Below are positions 9,335 to 18,555 of a DNA stretch of 64,000 bases, piece after piece. The stretch lies in assembly GCA_046331665.1 (NCBI GenBank), contig JAXLQK010000013.1, forward strand, positions 114,411 to 178,410. Reading direction: 5' to 3'. The position numbers and the translations under genes are program-made. Within the stretch, counting starts at the first letter, position 1, and every line of letters begins with the position of its first letter. Source of the stretch: CAWBAT01 sp046331665. GTDB taxonomy: Bacteria > Acidobacteriota > Terriglobia > Versatilivoradales > Versatilivoraceae. The notes under the pieces were generated by a model. The model saw only the letters and a list, made by a program, of their open reading frames with translations, was not told the DNA's origin and ran no database searches.

Positions 9335-9649
9335 ATGCGCTGGCGGATCCTAATCGGAAATTTCATTGTGGTTTGTTTCATTTTAGTCCAACTATTGGAT
9401 TGGCTGGCGACCTATCACGGAGTCACGTTATTTGGCACTTCCATCGAAGGAAATCCCGTTCTCCGGTTTCTTATGGAGAAATACGACATCATTCTAGTGC
9501 TGACCGCCGCCAAGCTTAGCGCCACCCTCGCGGCTTCTTTTCTTCATTTTCTGGAGCGCCATCTGGCGGTGGCAGTTCTGACTCTTTTCTATACGGTCTT
9601 CGCTCTAATCCCGTGGATTAAAGTGCTTGGCATCCCCCCCGTCTTCTAG
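9335..9649 (+). CDS. Small DUF5658-like membrane protein
   Basis: 104 residues from ATG 9335, which has GGGGGAG 6 nt upstream; the in-frame ATG at 9287 lacks a ribosome site. Three hydrophobic segments (about 6-24, 45-67, 75-96) with the polar signature QLLDWLATYHGV and EGNPVLRFLM between the first two, which resembles DUF5658 proteins. Function unknown. It stands alone between the hydrolase and the FmdB-type gene. Confidence 0.7.
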   Translation: MRWRILIGNFIVVCFILVQLLDWLATYHGVTLFGTSIEGNPVLRFLMEKYDIILVLTAAKLSATLAASFLHFLERHLAVAVLTLFYTVFALIPWIKVLGIPPVF

Positions 9650-9830
9650 AGCCGATCTTAAAAGCCTATCGCAAATCGTCCTCGTTCAATCAAGCAGCAC
9701 AAACATCCTGGGTTTCGAGGACAGCTCCCGTTGCCCGGAGTCTGCCCTCACCTTGAAAAATGCGATCATTTAGGCTATTCTACCGATGACTATTTTGTGG
9801 CAAGTATCATCCATAGGAGGTTTTCCCTGG

Positions 9831-10103
9831 ATGCCGATTTACGAATATGTATGCGCTAAGTGTGGTCGACAATTCGAGATTATCCAAAAATTTTCAGACA
9901 GTCCCTTAAAGACATGCTCCGAATGCAAGGGGAAGCTGAGCAAATTGATTTCGCAGTCCTCATTCCAACTCAAAGGTGGCGGATGGTATGTCACCGACTA
10001 TGCCGGGAAGTCCACCCCCTCCAAAAAAGAGGAATCCAAGTCTGGAACCGACTCTTCAGCTAAGACTGAAAAACCCCCTAAGAAAGAAGTGGCGTCAAAT
10101 TGA
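9831..10103 (+). CDS. FmdB-family zinc-ribbon protein
   Basis: 90 residues starting MPIYEYVCAKCG, the hallmark of FmdB/CxxC regulatory-type zinc ribbons. Two CxxC pairs (CAKC and CSEC) should bind one zinc; a conserved GGGWYVTDY strand follows, then a Lys/Ser/Glu-rich disordered tail. AGGAGG 10 nt upstream fixes the start. Members are annotated as putative regulatory proteins without proven function. Followed by a strong terminator. Confidence 0.9.
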   Translation: MPIYEYVCAKCGRQFEIIQKFSDSPLKTCSECKGKLSKLISQSSFQLKGGGWYVTDYAGKSTPSKKEESKSGTDSSAKTEKPPKKEVASN

Positions 10104-10134
10104 GTCGAATCGTCCAGGCCTTTGCTAATGATTC

Positions 10135-10162
10135 AGCCAACCTACGGGTTGGCTTTTTTTTT
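10135..10162 (+). terminator. Intrinsic terminator after FmdB-type gene
   Basis: A perfect 8-bp stem (10135-10142 with 10147-10154) closes a 4-nt loop and is followed by a run of nine or so T. It lies 31 nt after the stop codon. Confidence 0.9.
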
Positions 10163-10408
10163 GAGCCGGGTTCGCCCCACTCGCAGATTCTCTAAGGCGG
10201 GATGGTCCGTCCTTAGATTTCTACTCTGAAAAATCATTTTTTGAAAACAACAGTTGAAAACAGTTTGCAGATGGCCAAGAATCTGAATAATTCTGGTTAA
10301 GCAATGTTTCGCCGGCATTGAATTGGAAAACAGACACAATCCCGGGCCTTCTCGTTTCCTCGTCCCCGAGCGGGAATGAGGATTGGAGATTCTGACACGG
10401 AGATTCTT

Positions 10409-11452
10409 ATGAAAACAATGAAGGCACTGGTAAAGAAAAATGCCGCGCCAGGGCTTTGGCTTGAAGAAGTTCCCATCCCCGCATGCGGCATCAATGACGT
10501 TCTCATCAAGATCCTGAAAACCTCCATCTGCGGGACCGACATTCATATTTACAATTGGGATACTTGGGCCCAAAGAACCATCAAAGTTCCCATGGTTATC
10601 GGACATGAGTTTGTGGGTAGAATCGCCGAAGTGGGCGCCAATGTGACAGGATTCAAAATCGGCGACCTGGTTTCGGGAGAGGGTCACCTGGTTTGTGGCC
10701 GTTGTCGAAACTGCCTGGCTGGGAGAAGGCATCTCTGCCCGCACACGAGTGGAATCGGCGTTCACCGTGATGGGGTCTTTGCGGAATACTTGCAGATCCC
10801 CATGACAAATGTCTGGTATGCGGACGCCAGGCTCCCGACGGACGTTCTCAGCTGTTTCGACCCTCTCGGGAATGCCGTCCACACCGCGTTATCGTTCGAC
10901 CTTTTGGGAGAAGATGTTTTGATAACGGGGGCCGGCCCAATTGGCTGTATGGCCACTGCCATCGCCAAACACGCTGGAGCGCGTTTTATAGTCGTCTCCG
11001 ACATCAATCCTTTCCGACTAGAACTGGCGCGCCGCATGGGGGCCACGCTCACTTTGGACGCTCGTCACGAAACCATCGAAGCCGCTCAGAATCAACTCGG
11101 CATGAAGGAAGGATTCGATGTTGGGTTGGAAATGTCCGGGAGTAGCTCTGCTTTTCGAAGCATGATTTCCAATATGTGCCACGGGGGGAAGATTGCCATG
11201 CTTGGCATCCCGGAGGCCACCATGCAGATCGATTGGAATCTGGTTGTCTTCAACGGGTTGACCATCAAGGGGATTTACGGTCGCGAAATGTATGAAACCT
11301 GGTACAAAATGACCGTGATGCTACAGAGCGGGCTCGACATTACTCCCATCATCACCCATCGATTTCCCTATCAGGATTTTGAAGAAGCTTTCGCCACGAT
11401 GCGGTCCGGGCACTCCGGCAAGATTGTCCTGACCTGGGGCGAAGAAGAGTAA
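10409..11452 (+). CDS. tdh: L-threonine 3-dehydrogenase
   Basis: Oxidises L-threonine to 2-amino-3-ketobutyrate with NAD+; a zinc medium-chain dehydrogenase. 347 residues from ATG 10409 (ACGGAG upstream). Catalytic zinc Cys in KTSICGTDIHIYNWD, GHEFVG at about residue 68, a four-Cys structural zinc lobe (CGRCRNCLAGRRHLC), and the NAD-binding GAGPIGCMA near 175. Closer to Tdh than to general alcohol dehydrogenases because of the IYNWDTWAQ segment. No kbl partner gene is adjacent. Confidence 0.93.
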   Translation: MKTMKALVKKNAAPGLWLEEVPIPACGINDVLIKILKTSICGTDIHIYNWDTWAQRTIKVPMVIGHEFVGRIAEVGANVTGFKIGDLVSGEGHLVCGRCRNCLAGRRHLCPHTSGIGVHRDGVFAEYLQIPMTNVWYADARLPTDVLSCFDPLGNAVHTALSFDLLGEDVLITGAGPIGCMATAIAKHAGARFIVVSDINPFRLELARRMGATLTLDARHETIEAAQNQLGMKEGFDVGLEMSGSSSAFRSMISNMCHGGKIAMLGIPEATMQIDWNLVVFNGLTIKGIYGREMYETWYKMTVMLQSGLDITPIITHRFPYQDFEEAFATMRSGHSGKIVLTWGEEE

Positions 11453-11522
11453 GCAACACAAACAAGGTCTGCTCGCATCCACACTATTGAGAAGAAAATT
11501 GTTCTAACGGAGGATGTCAAGG

Positions 11523-12155
11523 ATGAGAAAATTCCTACAAATCGCTTTCCTTATTTGCGGGTTGACGGCAAGTATGGCCTTTGCCCAGACGCCCACCAAA
11601 GAATCCGGCGGCTCCAAAGACACTCCGCCGGAAAGTGCTGCACAAAAGACGCCGCCATCTCATTCCGATTCGAAAGCCGCACCGACCAAGCAAAGTACCA
11701 CCCACACGACTTCAAAGCCTGCGGCTCATGCATCGTCCCATTCCAAGAAGAAGGCGGAAAACCCCACCGGCGAAATCAAGGAAGGCTCTAAAACGATTGG
11801 CGAAGGAGCCGCCGAAGGCTCTAAAGATCTAGGAAAAGGGTCCGCCGATTTTGGAAAGAAAATCTCGAAGGGGAATGTCGTCGGAGCCGGTCAATCGATG
11901 GGAAAAGGAGCCGGCGAATTCGGGAAGAAGCTCGGAACGGGAACCGGGAGTGGCGCCAAAGACATTGGGAAAGGGACGGGCAACGGGGCCAAGGAAATCG
12001 GGAAAACGACGGGATCCGGGGCTAGTGAAGTAGGCAAAGCCACCGTTGACGGCACCAAGAAAGTTGGACAAAAAATTGGGGAGTTCGGGAAGAAGACGGG
12101 AGACGTTGTTACGGGAAAGAACGACGACAAGAAAGACACCAAAGAGTCAAAGTGA
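11523..12155 (+). CDS. Secreted low-complexity Gly/Lys/Thr repeat protein
   Basis: 210 residues from ATG 11523, 9 nt after AACGGAGG; the ATG at 11514 abuts that site. Signal peptide MRKFLQIAFLICGLTASMAFA, then a Ser/Thr/Pro/Lys/His-rich segment, then about nine imperfect 8-11-residue repeats of the form G-x-G-(A/S)-K/E-x-(I/V)-G-K (residues about 88-195), ending in a Lys/Asp-rich tail. The regular amphipathic spacing resembles glycine-zipper or LEA-like stress proteins. I do not recognise a family; a periplasmic or secreted stress role is only a guess. Confidence 0.7.
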   Translation: MRKFLQIAFLICGLTASMAFAQTPTKESGGSKDTPPESAAQKTPPSHSDSKAAPTKQSTTHTTSKPAAHASSHSKKKAENPTGEIKEGSKTIGEGAAEGSKDLGKGSADFGKKISKGNVVGAGQSMGKGAGEFGKKLGTGTGSGAKDIGKGTGNGAKEIGKTTGSGASEVGKATVDGTKKVGQKIGEFGKKTGDVVTGKNDDKKDTKESK

Positions 12156-12169
12156 TTCCGTCTTAGAGT

Positions 12170-13411
12170 TCAGTCGTGATACCGCTTTAGAACCAGCGCT
12201 GCGTTGGTCCCCCCGAACCCGAAGGAATTGGAAAGGACGTATTCCAGGTTGGCCTTTCGCGCGACGTTGGGAACATAGTCCAAGTCGCAGTCCGGATCCG
12301 GATGCTCATAGTTGATGGTGGGTGGGATTTGCTGGTGGTACAGGGCTAAGGCAGCAATTCCCCCCTCCAGCCCTCCCGCAGCCCCCAGCAAGTGGCCAGT
12401 CATCGATTTGGTGGAGCTCACGGCGAGCTTGTAGGCGTGTTCCCCGAAAGCACGCTTGATCGCCATCGTCTCAAACCGATCATTGTATGGGGTCGAAGTC
12501 CCGTGGGCATTGATGTAGTCGACCTGCTCCGGCCGAATGCCCGCATCGGTCATGGCATTGAGCATCACACGATAAGCTCCGTCTCCATCTTCAGAGGGCT
12601 GCGTAATATGAAAGGCATCCCCTGACATCCCATATCCCGCCATTTCGGCATAAATCGTGGCTCCGCGCCGCTTTGCGCATTCGAGTTCCTCCAACACCAG
12701 AATCCCGGAGCCTTCTCCGATCACAAATCCGTTCCGCTCCAAATCGAAGGGCCTCGAGGCGCGCCGCGGTTCGTCATTGCGCGCGGACAATGCCCGCATG
12801 GAAGCAAATCCTCCGACACTCATGGGGGTAATGGCGGCTTCGGAACCCCCGCAGATCATGACATCGGCTTCGCCGCGAGCGATGATGCGGAAGGAATCGC
12901 CAATGGCGTGCGATCCGGACGAACACGCCGTGCAAGTCGATGTGTTTGGCCCTTTGGCTCCGAAGCGAATCGAGACCTGGCCGGCTGCCAGATTGACGAT
13001 GGAGGAGGGGATGAAGAAAGGAGAGATACGGCGAGGCCCCCCATTGAGCAACTCGGTATGTTCGCGCTCAATGGTCGAGAATCCGCCGATGCCCGAACCG
13101 ATGTGGACACCTACCCGGGTGGCGTTCTCGGCGGTTACTTTTAAAGCAGAGCAGTCAACGGCATCCTGGGCGGCCGCGATGGCGTAGTGGATAAAGGGAT
13201 CCATCTTCTTGATCTCTTTTTTTTCGATCCAATGCAGCGGATCGAACCCTTTGACTTCTGCCGCAATGCGAACCGTAAACTTCGAAACATCGAAACGAGT
13301 GATGGTATCGATCCCGCTATGGCCGGCGACCAGACCCTGCCACGATTCATCTCTCCCAATCCCGAGGGCGGAGACAATACCAATTCCCGTAACGACGACT
13401 CTCCTTCTCAA
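12170..13411 (-). CDS. fabF: 3-oxoacyl-[ACP] synthase II
   Basis: Condenses malonyl-ACP with acyl-ACP in fatty-acid elongation. 413 residues, the usual length. Active-site triad is visible: Cys in CTACSSGSHA, His in NAHGTSTPYND and His in TGHLLGAAGG; the C-terminal SNSFGFGGTNA glycine loop is present. Last gene of the YceD-rpmF-plsX-fabG-acpP-fabF series, 123 nt after acpP. Confidence 0.95.
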   Translation of the reverse strand: MRRRVVVTGIGIVSALGIGRDESWQGLVAGHSGIDTITRFDVSKFTVRIAAEVKGFDPLHWIEKKEIKKMDPFIHYAIAAAQDAVDCSALKVTAENATRVGVHIGSGIGGFSTIEREHTELLNGGPRRISPFFIPSSIVNLAAGQVSIRFGAKGPNTSTCTACSSGSHAIGDSFRIIARGEADVMICGGSEAAITPMSVGGFASMRALSARNDEPRRASRPFDLERNGFVIGEGSGILVLEELECAKRRGATIYAEMAGYGMSGDAFHITQPSEDGDGAYRVMLNAMTDAGIRPEQVDYINAHGTSTPYNDRFETMAIKRAFGEHAYKLAVSSTKSMTGHLLGAAGGLEGGIAALALYHQQIPPTINYEHPDPDCDLDYVPNVARKANLEYVLSNSFGFGGTNAALVLKRYHD

Positions 13412-13534
13412 AGGAAGAACCTCCCCATGTCCTCTAAAAAATTATGATGAGCAGCAGGTTTCGGAGTGGACCGGGCCTCTCAGCAAGGATGAACTCTCCA
13501 GGAAAAGAATACGGCCCGATCATTGGCAATGCAG

Positions 13535-13777
13535 CTATGCCTTGGAGTGGCTTTGAATGTAGCTAATCGCATCTTGAACGGTTTGAATTTTCTCTGCATC
13601 TTCATCGGGTATTTCTATCCCAAAGCCTTCCTCGAAGGCCATGACCAACTCCACCGTATCGAGCGAATCAGCTCCGAGATCGTCAACAAACGATGCAGTG
13701 GGAGTGACTTCCGACTCATCGACGCCCAACTGTTCCACAATAATCTGTTTGACCTTTTCATCTAATGAAGAAGCCAT
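13535..13777 (-). CDS. acpP: Acyl carrier protein
   Basis: 80-residue acidic four-helix protein that carries growing acyl chains on a phosphopantetheine. The attachment Ser is in GADSLDTVELVMAFEE, exactly the family motif. A good AGGAGG ribosome site lies upstream (minus strand, about 13787). Between fabG and fabF, as in most bacteria. Confidence 0.95.
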   Translation of the reverse strand: MASSLDEKVKQIIVEQLGVDESEVTPTASFVDDLGADSLDTVELVMAFEEGFGIEIPDEDAEKIQTVQDAISYIQSHSKA

Positions 13778-13955
13778 CCCCTAATCCTCCTGTAGTCAAT
13801 TGAATGTTAGCCACTCGCGGGTGACCAAATTATAACAAAACATCAATTAAGGCAAAAAAAACCCGCTTCCTCTGAAGCACCTCCTGGCGGTTCTTGGCGG
13901 CGGGAAATAATCTGTACCCGGCCGCCACGATTTTCACCCCCGTGCGAAGCAGGTG

Positions 13956-14696
13956 TTACATGTACAACCCACCATTGACGTTGAGCGTATGCCCGGTGAT
14001 GTAAGCCGCCTCATCCGAAGCCAGGAACCTGACCCCGTAGGCCACTTCCCGGTCGAGTCCCATACGGCCGAGGGGGATTCGTTCCAACAATTTTGACTTG
14101 ACGGCATCGGAAAGAGCCTGGGTCATGGCGGTGTCAATAAATCCCGGAGCAATGGAATTGACCGTAATATTTCGTGAAGCCACCTCAAGCGCAATGGACC
14201 GCGTAAATCCGTCAATCCCGGCTTTGGAAGCCACGTAGTTGGCCTGGCCAGGATTCCCCGTTTGCCCCACGACCGAGGAGATATTGATGATGCGCCCATA
14301 CCGCTGACGCAGCATGATCTTGATGGCCTCCTGAGTGCAAAGAAAAACGCCTTTCAGGTTGCTTTCGAGAACCAAATCCCACTCTTCCACTTTCATTCTC
14401 AGCAATAATCCGTCTTTGGTGATCCCGGCATTGTTTACCAGGATATCGAGCCTGCCCCAACTACTGCTGATCTGCGAAAACGCATTTCGGACATCCTCGG
14501 GCCGGGTCACGTCCATTTGTATTGGGAAGATTTGGCGCCCCGTCTCGCGGAGCTCATCCGCTACCAGGTTCAGCTTATCAAGGTTTCGTCCCCCGATAGC
14601 CACGTCCGCGCCAGCTTCGGCCAGCACCCGGGCAATCGCCTTCCCGATGCCCTGTGAGCCTCCCGAAATCATGGCCTTCTTGTCCTTCAGAAGCAT
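13956..14696 (-). CDS. fabG: 3-oxoacyl-[ACP] reductase
   Basis: NADPH-dependent ketoreductase of fatty-acid synthesis. 246 residues. NADPH-binding GGSQGIGKAIA near residue 12, NNAG near 89, catalytic Ser in INISSVVG, and Tyr/Lys in YVASKAG. C-terminal TGHTLNVNGGLYM is typical. Located between plsX (153 nt upstream) and acpP (178 nt downstream). fabD and fabH, which usually sit between plsX and fabG, are absent. Confidence 0.94.
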   Translation of the reverse strand: MLLKDKKAMISGGSQGIGKAIARVLAEAGADVAIGGRNLDKLNLVADELRETGRQIFPIQMDVTRPEDVRNAFSQISSSWGRLDILVNNAGITKDGLLLRMKVEEWDLVLESNLKGVFLCTQEAIKIMLRQRYGRIINISSVVGQTGNPGQANYVASKAGIDGFTRSIALEVASRNITVNSIAPGFIDTAMTQALSDAVKSKLLERIPLGRMGLDREVAYGVRFLASDEAAYITGHTLNVNGGLYM

Positions 14697-14849
14697 GGCG
14701 CCACCCGGTTCTTCCTCCGTTTGCCTGGAAGCAAGGCGACCTTACTCCCATCCCGTCAAACTCCTGATTGCTCCCCCAACGTTTCCACCGGTACATGCGA
14801 TCCAACTTGTTGGGATTTCAGTAAAATATCCGATCCAAACTCTCCCGGT

Positions 14850-15887
14850 CTAGTTGATGAGGATATTCTCGGAGGTTGGACGTTGCAGAACCTGAAGAGT
14901 TTTGACTCCCTGCTCGATCCTTTCGTTCATCCGGCTGGAGCAACATTCGCTGGCCACTCGAATTGCATTCTTAATAGCCTTGGCATTGGAACTGCCGTGA
15001 CAAATAATGACCACACCCTGGACCCCCAGCAAGGGGGCGCCGCCGGTTTCAGAGTAATCAACTTTGGCCCCAAAACTTTGAAACGCCTGTCTGGAAAGAA
15101 GTGCTCCGATCTTCGAGGTGAGATGCTTCGCCAGATCCTTCTTTAGAAGAGTAGTAAACATATCGGTGAGTCCTTCCCCGAGTTTCAGAGCCACATTTCC
15201 GACAAACCCGTCGCAAACGATGACATCCACATCACCCTTAAAGACATCTCTTCCTTCGATATTACCAACGAAATTAAGCGGAGCGGCCCGCAGCAGCGGA
15301 AAGGCTTCCTTGGTGAGCTCGTTCCCTTTACTTTCTTCTTCTCCAATTGACAACAGACCCACTCTGGGACGGGTCGTTCCCAGGATGGAGCGGGAAAAAA
15401 TATCTCCCATGATGGCGAATTGCAGCAGATGAGTGGGCTTACAATCAACATTGGCCCCGACATCCAACAGGAGTGCTGGACGGCCCTTGGCGGTGGGGAT
15501 CACCGCGGCCAAAGCCGGACGATCAACCATGGGCAAGGTCCCGACCACCCGTTTCGTCACGGCCATGCAGGCCCCGGTATTTCCAGCGCTCACCACCCCG
15601 GCTGCCTTGCCATCGCGAACGAGCTTCGCCGCCACCCGGATGGAAGAATCCTTCTTCTTGCGCAAGGCAGTCGCAACCGCCTCTTCCATCGTGATCGCTT
15701 CGCTGGCCTGAACAATTTCAATCGGCAACCCCTTGACGTTGTGCTTTTTCAGCTCTTCGCGAAGGAGAAGCTCAGGCCCCACGAGGATGACACCCACCTG
15801 GTATTCTCGGACGGCCTGGACCGCGCCCGACAATTCAACGTGGGGAGCGCTGTCTCCGCCCATGGCATCAACCGCTATTTTAATCAT
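14850..15887 (-). CDS. plsX: Phosphate acyltransferase PlsX
   Basis: Makes acyl-phosphate from acyl-ACP for phospholipid synthesis. 345 residues starting MIKIAVDAMGGDSAP, the PlsX signature; the VSAGNTGA, DVGANVDCKP, LSIGEEESKGN and VCDGFVGN motifs are all present. It follows rpmF by 27 nt, the standard order. Its C-terminus is slightly extended and Arg-rich but otherwise normal. Confidence 0.95.
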   Translation of the reverse strand: MIKIAVDAMGGDSAPHVELSGAVQAVREYQVGVILVGPELLLREELKKHNVKGLPIEIVQASEAITMEEAVATALRKKKDSSIRVAAKLVRDGKAAGVVSAGNTGACMAVTKRVVGTLPMVDRPALAAVIPTAKGRPALLLDVGANVDCKPTHLLQFAIMGDIFSRSILGTTRPRVGLLSIGEEESKGNELTKEAFPLLRAAPLNFVGNIEGRDVFKGDVDVIVCDGFVGNVALKLGEGLTDMFTTLLKKDLAKHLTSKIGALLSRQAFQSFGAKVDYSETGGAPLLGVQGVVIICHGSSNAKAIKNAIRVASECCSSRMNERIEQGVKTLQVLQRPTSENILIN

Positions 15888-15914
15888 GTTGGGAGCAGAT
15901 CAAATCGTGTAACG

Positions 15915-16100
15915 CTAATCTTCTTCTCGAACTTCGATGACCTCGCGCCCTGCATAAAAGCCGCAATGAGGACAAGCCCGGTGGGGCATCTTCCGCTCAT
16001 GACAATTAGGACACTCGGATGATGAGTGCGCTTGCAGAAAATCATGAGCACGTCGCTTGTTTCGGCGGGATTTTGAATGACGTCGTTTCGGATTCGGCAT
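15915..16100 (-). CDS. rpmF: 50S ribosomal protein L32
   Basis: 61 residues: MPNPKRRHSKSRRNKRRAHD is the L32 N-terminus, followed by a CPNC/CPHC zinc ribbon, so this is the zinc-containing (C+) form. Sits between the YceD homologue and plsX, as in many bacteria. Confidence 0.95.
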   Translation of the reverse strand: MPNPKRRHSKSRRNKRRAHDFLQAHSSSECPNCHERKMPHRACPHCGFYAGREVIEVREED

Positions 16101-16161
16101 GATCGCTACTTACCTCAAACAATGCGTTACGCCCTCAAGGCCAACAACTCAATCTGGGGCC

Positions 16162-16692
16162 TTATGAGGAACGAAATCGGTTTTTTATTTTTGAAAGTTC
16201 AGCCAGGCGTGGATCGGAAAACAGAGTTTCACAATCGCACGTCCCGACATTCATATTCCTGCCGCAGTAAGGGCATAACCCTTTGCAGTCATCCCGGCAT
16301 ATGGGCTTCATGGGCAATGCCAGCAGAATTTGTTCTCGAATGATATCGTTGATCTCAATCGTATCGCCCGAAAAAAACCCAATATCGGTGTCCTTCTCCT
16401 GTAGCGCAATCTCGCCGGTGAGAGAATGGCCGGCATTGGATTCATAGATTTGGTCAAAATCCGATGCAATGGAAACAACTACCGGCTCCAGACACCGGGA
16501 ACAGGGAAGCTCTACCCCCGCTTTTAGAGTTCCTCGCACGCGAACATCGTATCCCCTTCTCTCCGCCAGCAGTTGAATCCCGACCTTGCCATGGATCTGA
16601 AAATCTTCGGAACGGATGCCAATCTCATCCCGGCTCAACATCCCGGAATAACGAAAGGGGCTTTGCTCTAAATCTCTAACATCAATACGCAT
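16162..16692 (-). CDS. YceD/DUF177 family protein (23S rRNA accumulation factor)
   Basis: 176 residues of the DUF177 family, which is required for 23S rRNA accumulation in E. coli and plants and is almost always linked to rpmF. The family's CSRCLEPV motif is at about residue 75, and a C-terminal cluster CRDDCKGLCPYCGRN plus CDC suggests a bound metal. First gene of the operon; 61 nt before rpmF. Confidence 0.9.
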   Translation of the reverse strand: MRIDVRDLEQSPFRYSGMLSRDEIGIRSEDFQIHGKVGIQLLAERRGYDVRVRGTLKAGVELPCSRCLEPVVVSIASDFDQIYESNAGHSLTGEIALQEKDTDIGFFSGDTIEINDIIREQILLALPMKPICRDDCKGLCPYCGRNMNVGTCDCETLFSDPRLAELSKIKNRFRSS

Positions 16693-16762
16693 AAAGGCGA
16701 CCTAAGTGCCTAAAATGCAAAACGCTTATTATATCGGTCAGGTCAACCTTGTCAACTCTAAA

Positions 16763-17314
16763 TCACCGCGTATAAGTGCCTTCAAGCCGGACGGTTCCCA
16801 GTACTTTTCCTTCGATAGAATGACGAAAGCTCGCGAGGGTTATGTCGCCAGACAGGCTCAGTTTATCCACGTTGAGCGCATAGAGAAGGAATTCGTAGGA
16901 ATGGACTCCGGAACCTTTGGGCGGCTGTGGCCCTCCCCAACCCACGGGGCCAAAAGAGTTTTTCAATTCCAGGCTCCCTTCGGGCATTTTGGAGGTGCGC
17001 GATGCCCCCTCAGCCAAACTCTCCGCGGAGGAAGGAATATTCACTACCAGCCAATGGATCCAGTTTGAGGCAATGGGGTGCCGATCCACACAGATGAGGG
17101 CAAACGATTTGGTCCCCGGGGGAGGAGAATCCCATTTAAGTTGCGGGGAGACGTTTTGGGCCCCTGAAACGCCTGTGTAGGCATACTTGGTCGGAATCGC
17201 TTTCCCGTCCTCAAAACTGGTCGTTGTCAACTGGAATTTGCCGCCGCTCATCGCGACCAGCAGCAGCCCACTCCAAGTTGCCACGACGAGCGAAAAAGTC
17301 AGATCAGTGATCAT
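16763..17314 (-). CDS. YbhB/YbcL family (PEBP-like) protein
   Basis: 183 residues: a hydrophobic leader (1-22), then a bacterial phosphatidylethanolamine-binding-protein fold with YTGVSGAQNVSPQLKWDSPP, a HWLVVNIP strand and GPVGWGGPQPPKGSGVHSY, the ligand-binding loop. Function in bacteria is unclear; E. coli YbhB inhibits serine proteases weakly. AAGGA 9 nt upstream of the ATG supports this start, which implies export. Upstream of, and separately transcribed from, the lipid operon. Confidence 0.88.
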   Translation of the reverse strand: MITDLTFSLVVATWSGLLLVAMSGGKFQLTTTSFEDGKAIPTKYAYTGVSGAQNVSPQLKWDSPPPGTKSFALICVDRHPIASNWIHWLVVNIPSSAESLAEGASRTSKMPEGSLELKNSFGPVGWGGPQPPKGSGVHSYEFLLYALNVDKLSLSGDITLASFRHSIEGKVLGTVRLEGTYTR

Positions 17315-17532
17315 AAGCAGCCATCCTTTTTCATTCCACTGCCGATCGCATTTTCTCCCTGGATGGGGGCCAAGAAGAACTCCTGGTATTTATTGTACGA
17401 TTTTAGCGGAGCAACTTTTAAGAAATGTTTGCAAACCGGCAATGCCCGTGAGATAGATCTTCGGTTAGAATAGGGCTGCTCGACAAGGGCAAAGTCCCGA
17501 GGTTGCGGTGGCACAAGATCAAGGAGGAACCT

Positions 17533-18513
17533 ATGGACGTGATGGGGGATTCTTACTTGAAAAATCAGCTGCAGGAACGCCGTGCCCGGCTTCTTGAGAG
17601 CTCCGTTCACATCAAAGAAAATTCCGGCATTCTCCGCCTGCTAAACGAGGTCGACGAGGCCCTGCAAAGGATGGAGGATGGAACCTACGGAATATGTGAA
17701 ACATGCCACGATTGTGTGGAAAAGGATCGTCTGCTTGCCAACCCCCTCGTCAAGTATTGCCTCGATCATCTTACGACGCAGGAACAGCGTGCCCTGGAAC
17801 AGGACATGGAACTTGCTTCCCAAATTCAAGGGCAGTTCCTCCCTGAACAAAACGTTGTGCATAATGGATGGGAATTCTCTTATTACTATAAACCCGCGGG
17901 GATGGTCAGCGGGGACTATTGCGACCTCATCAAACTGAACAATGAGAACTTTTACTTTGTGTTGGGGGATGTTTCCGGGAAAGGGTTTTCCGCTTCGATG
18001 TTGATGGCCCATCTGCATGCCATCTTTCGGATCCTGATTGCACTCAACCTGACATTACCCGAGATTGTGTCAAGAGCGAATCGCCTCTTCTCGCAGACCA
18101 CCATGGCCGACTCTTATGCCACCCTTATTTGCGGTCGAGCCGGACATGATGGGAAGATTGAGCTAAGCAATGCGGGGCATTGTCCGCCTCTCGTCAGCCA
18201 ATCTGGTTCCATCACCACAATCGAAGCCACTGGACTGCCCATAGGAATTTTTCCGGATAGCACGTTCGGGACTAAATCTCTTCGATTACAGAAGGGAGAG
18301 GGAGTGGTGATCTATTCGGATGGCTTTTCGGAAGCACGGAATTCCTCTAACCTTGAATACGGAACGGAAAGGTTGTCTTCCCTACTCCGCACGGGCTTTG
18401 GGTTATCCGCAAATGAATTAATCAAGGTTTGCGCCACTGACTTGCAGGACTTCCAGCAGGGACAACCGCAAACGGATGACCTTTCGATGCTGATTATCCG
18501 CCGCCTTGAGTAA
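17533..18513 (+). CDS. DksA/TraR-type zinc finger fused to SpoIIE/RsbU phosphatase
   Basis: 326 residues from ATG 17533 (AAGGAGG 5 nt upstream). The N-terminal 75 residues are a DksA/TraR-like coiled coil and zinc finger (DEALQRMEDGTYGICETCHD; last ligands Cys-x2-His, YCLDH). Residues about 85-326 are a PP2C-type SpoIIE phosphatase with FSYYYKPAGMVSGDYCD, LGDVSGKGFSASM, LSNAGHCPP, and YSDGFSEARN plus QTDDLSMLII metal sites. RsbU-like enzymes dephosphorylate anti-anti-sigma factors. The fusion suggests a link to RNA polymerase or stringent signals (inference). 42 nt before gnd. Confidence 0.88.
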   Translation: MDVMGDSYLKNQLQERRARLLESSVHIKENSGILRLLNEVDEALQRMEDGTYGICETCHDCVEKDRLLANPLVKYCLDHLTTQEQRALEQDMELASQIQGQFLPEQNVVHNGWEFSYYYKPAGMVSGDYCDLIKLNNENFYFVLGDVSGKGFSASMLMAHLHAIFRILIALNLTLPEIVSRANRLFSQTTMADSYATLICGRAGHDGKIELSNAGHCPPLVSQSGSITTIEATGLPIGIFPDSTFGTKSLRLQKGEGVVIYSDGFSEARNSSNLEYGTERLSSLLRTGFGLSANELIKVCATDLQDFQQGQPQTDDLSMLIIRRLE

Positions 18514-18555
18514 TAGGAATTCAAGCAATTTGATTCAAACCAGATAGGAGAATCC

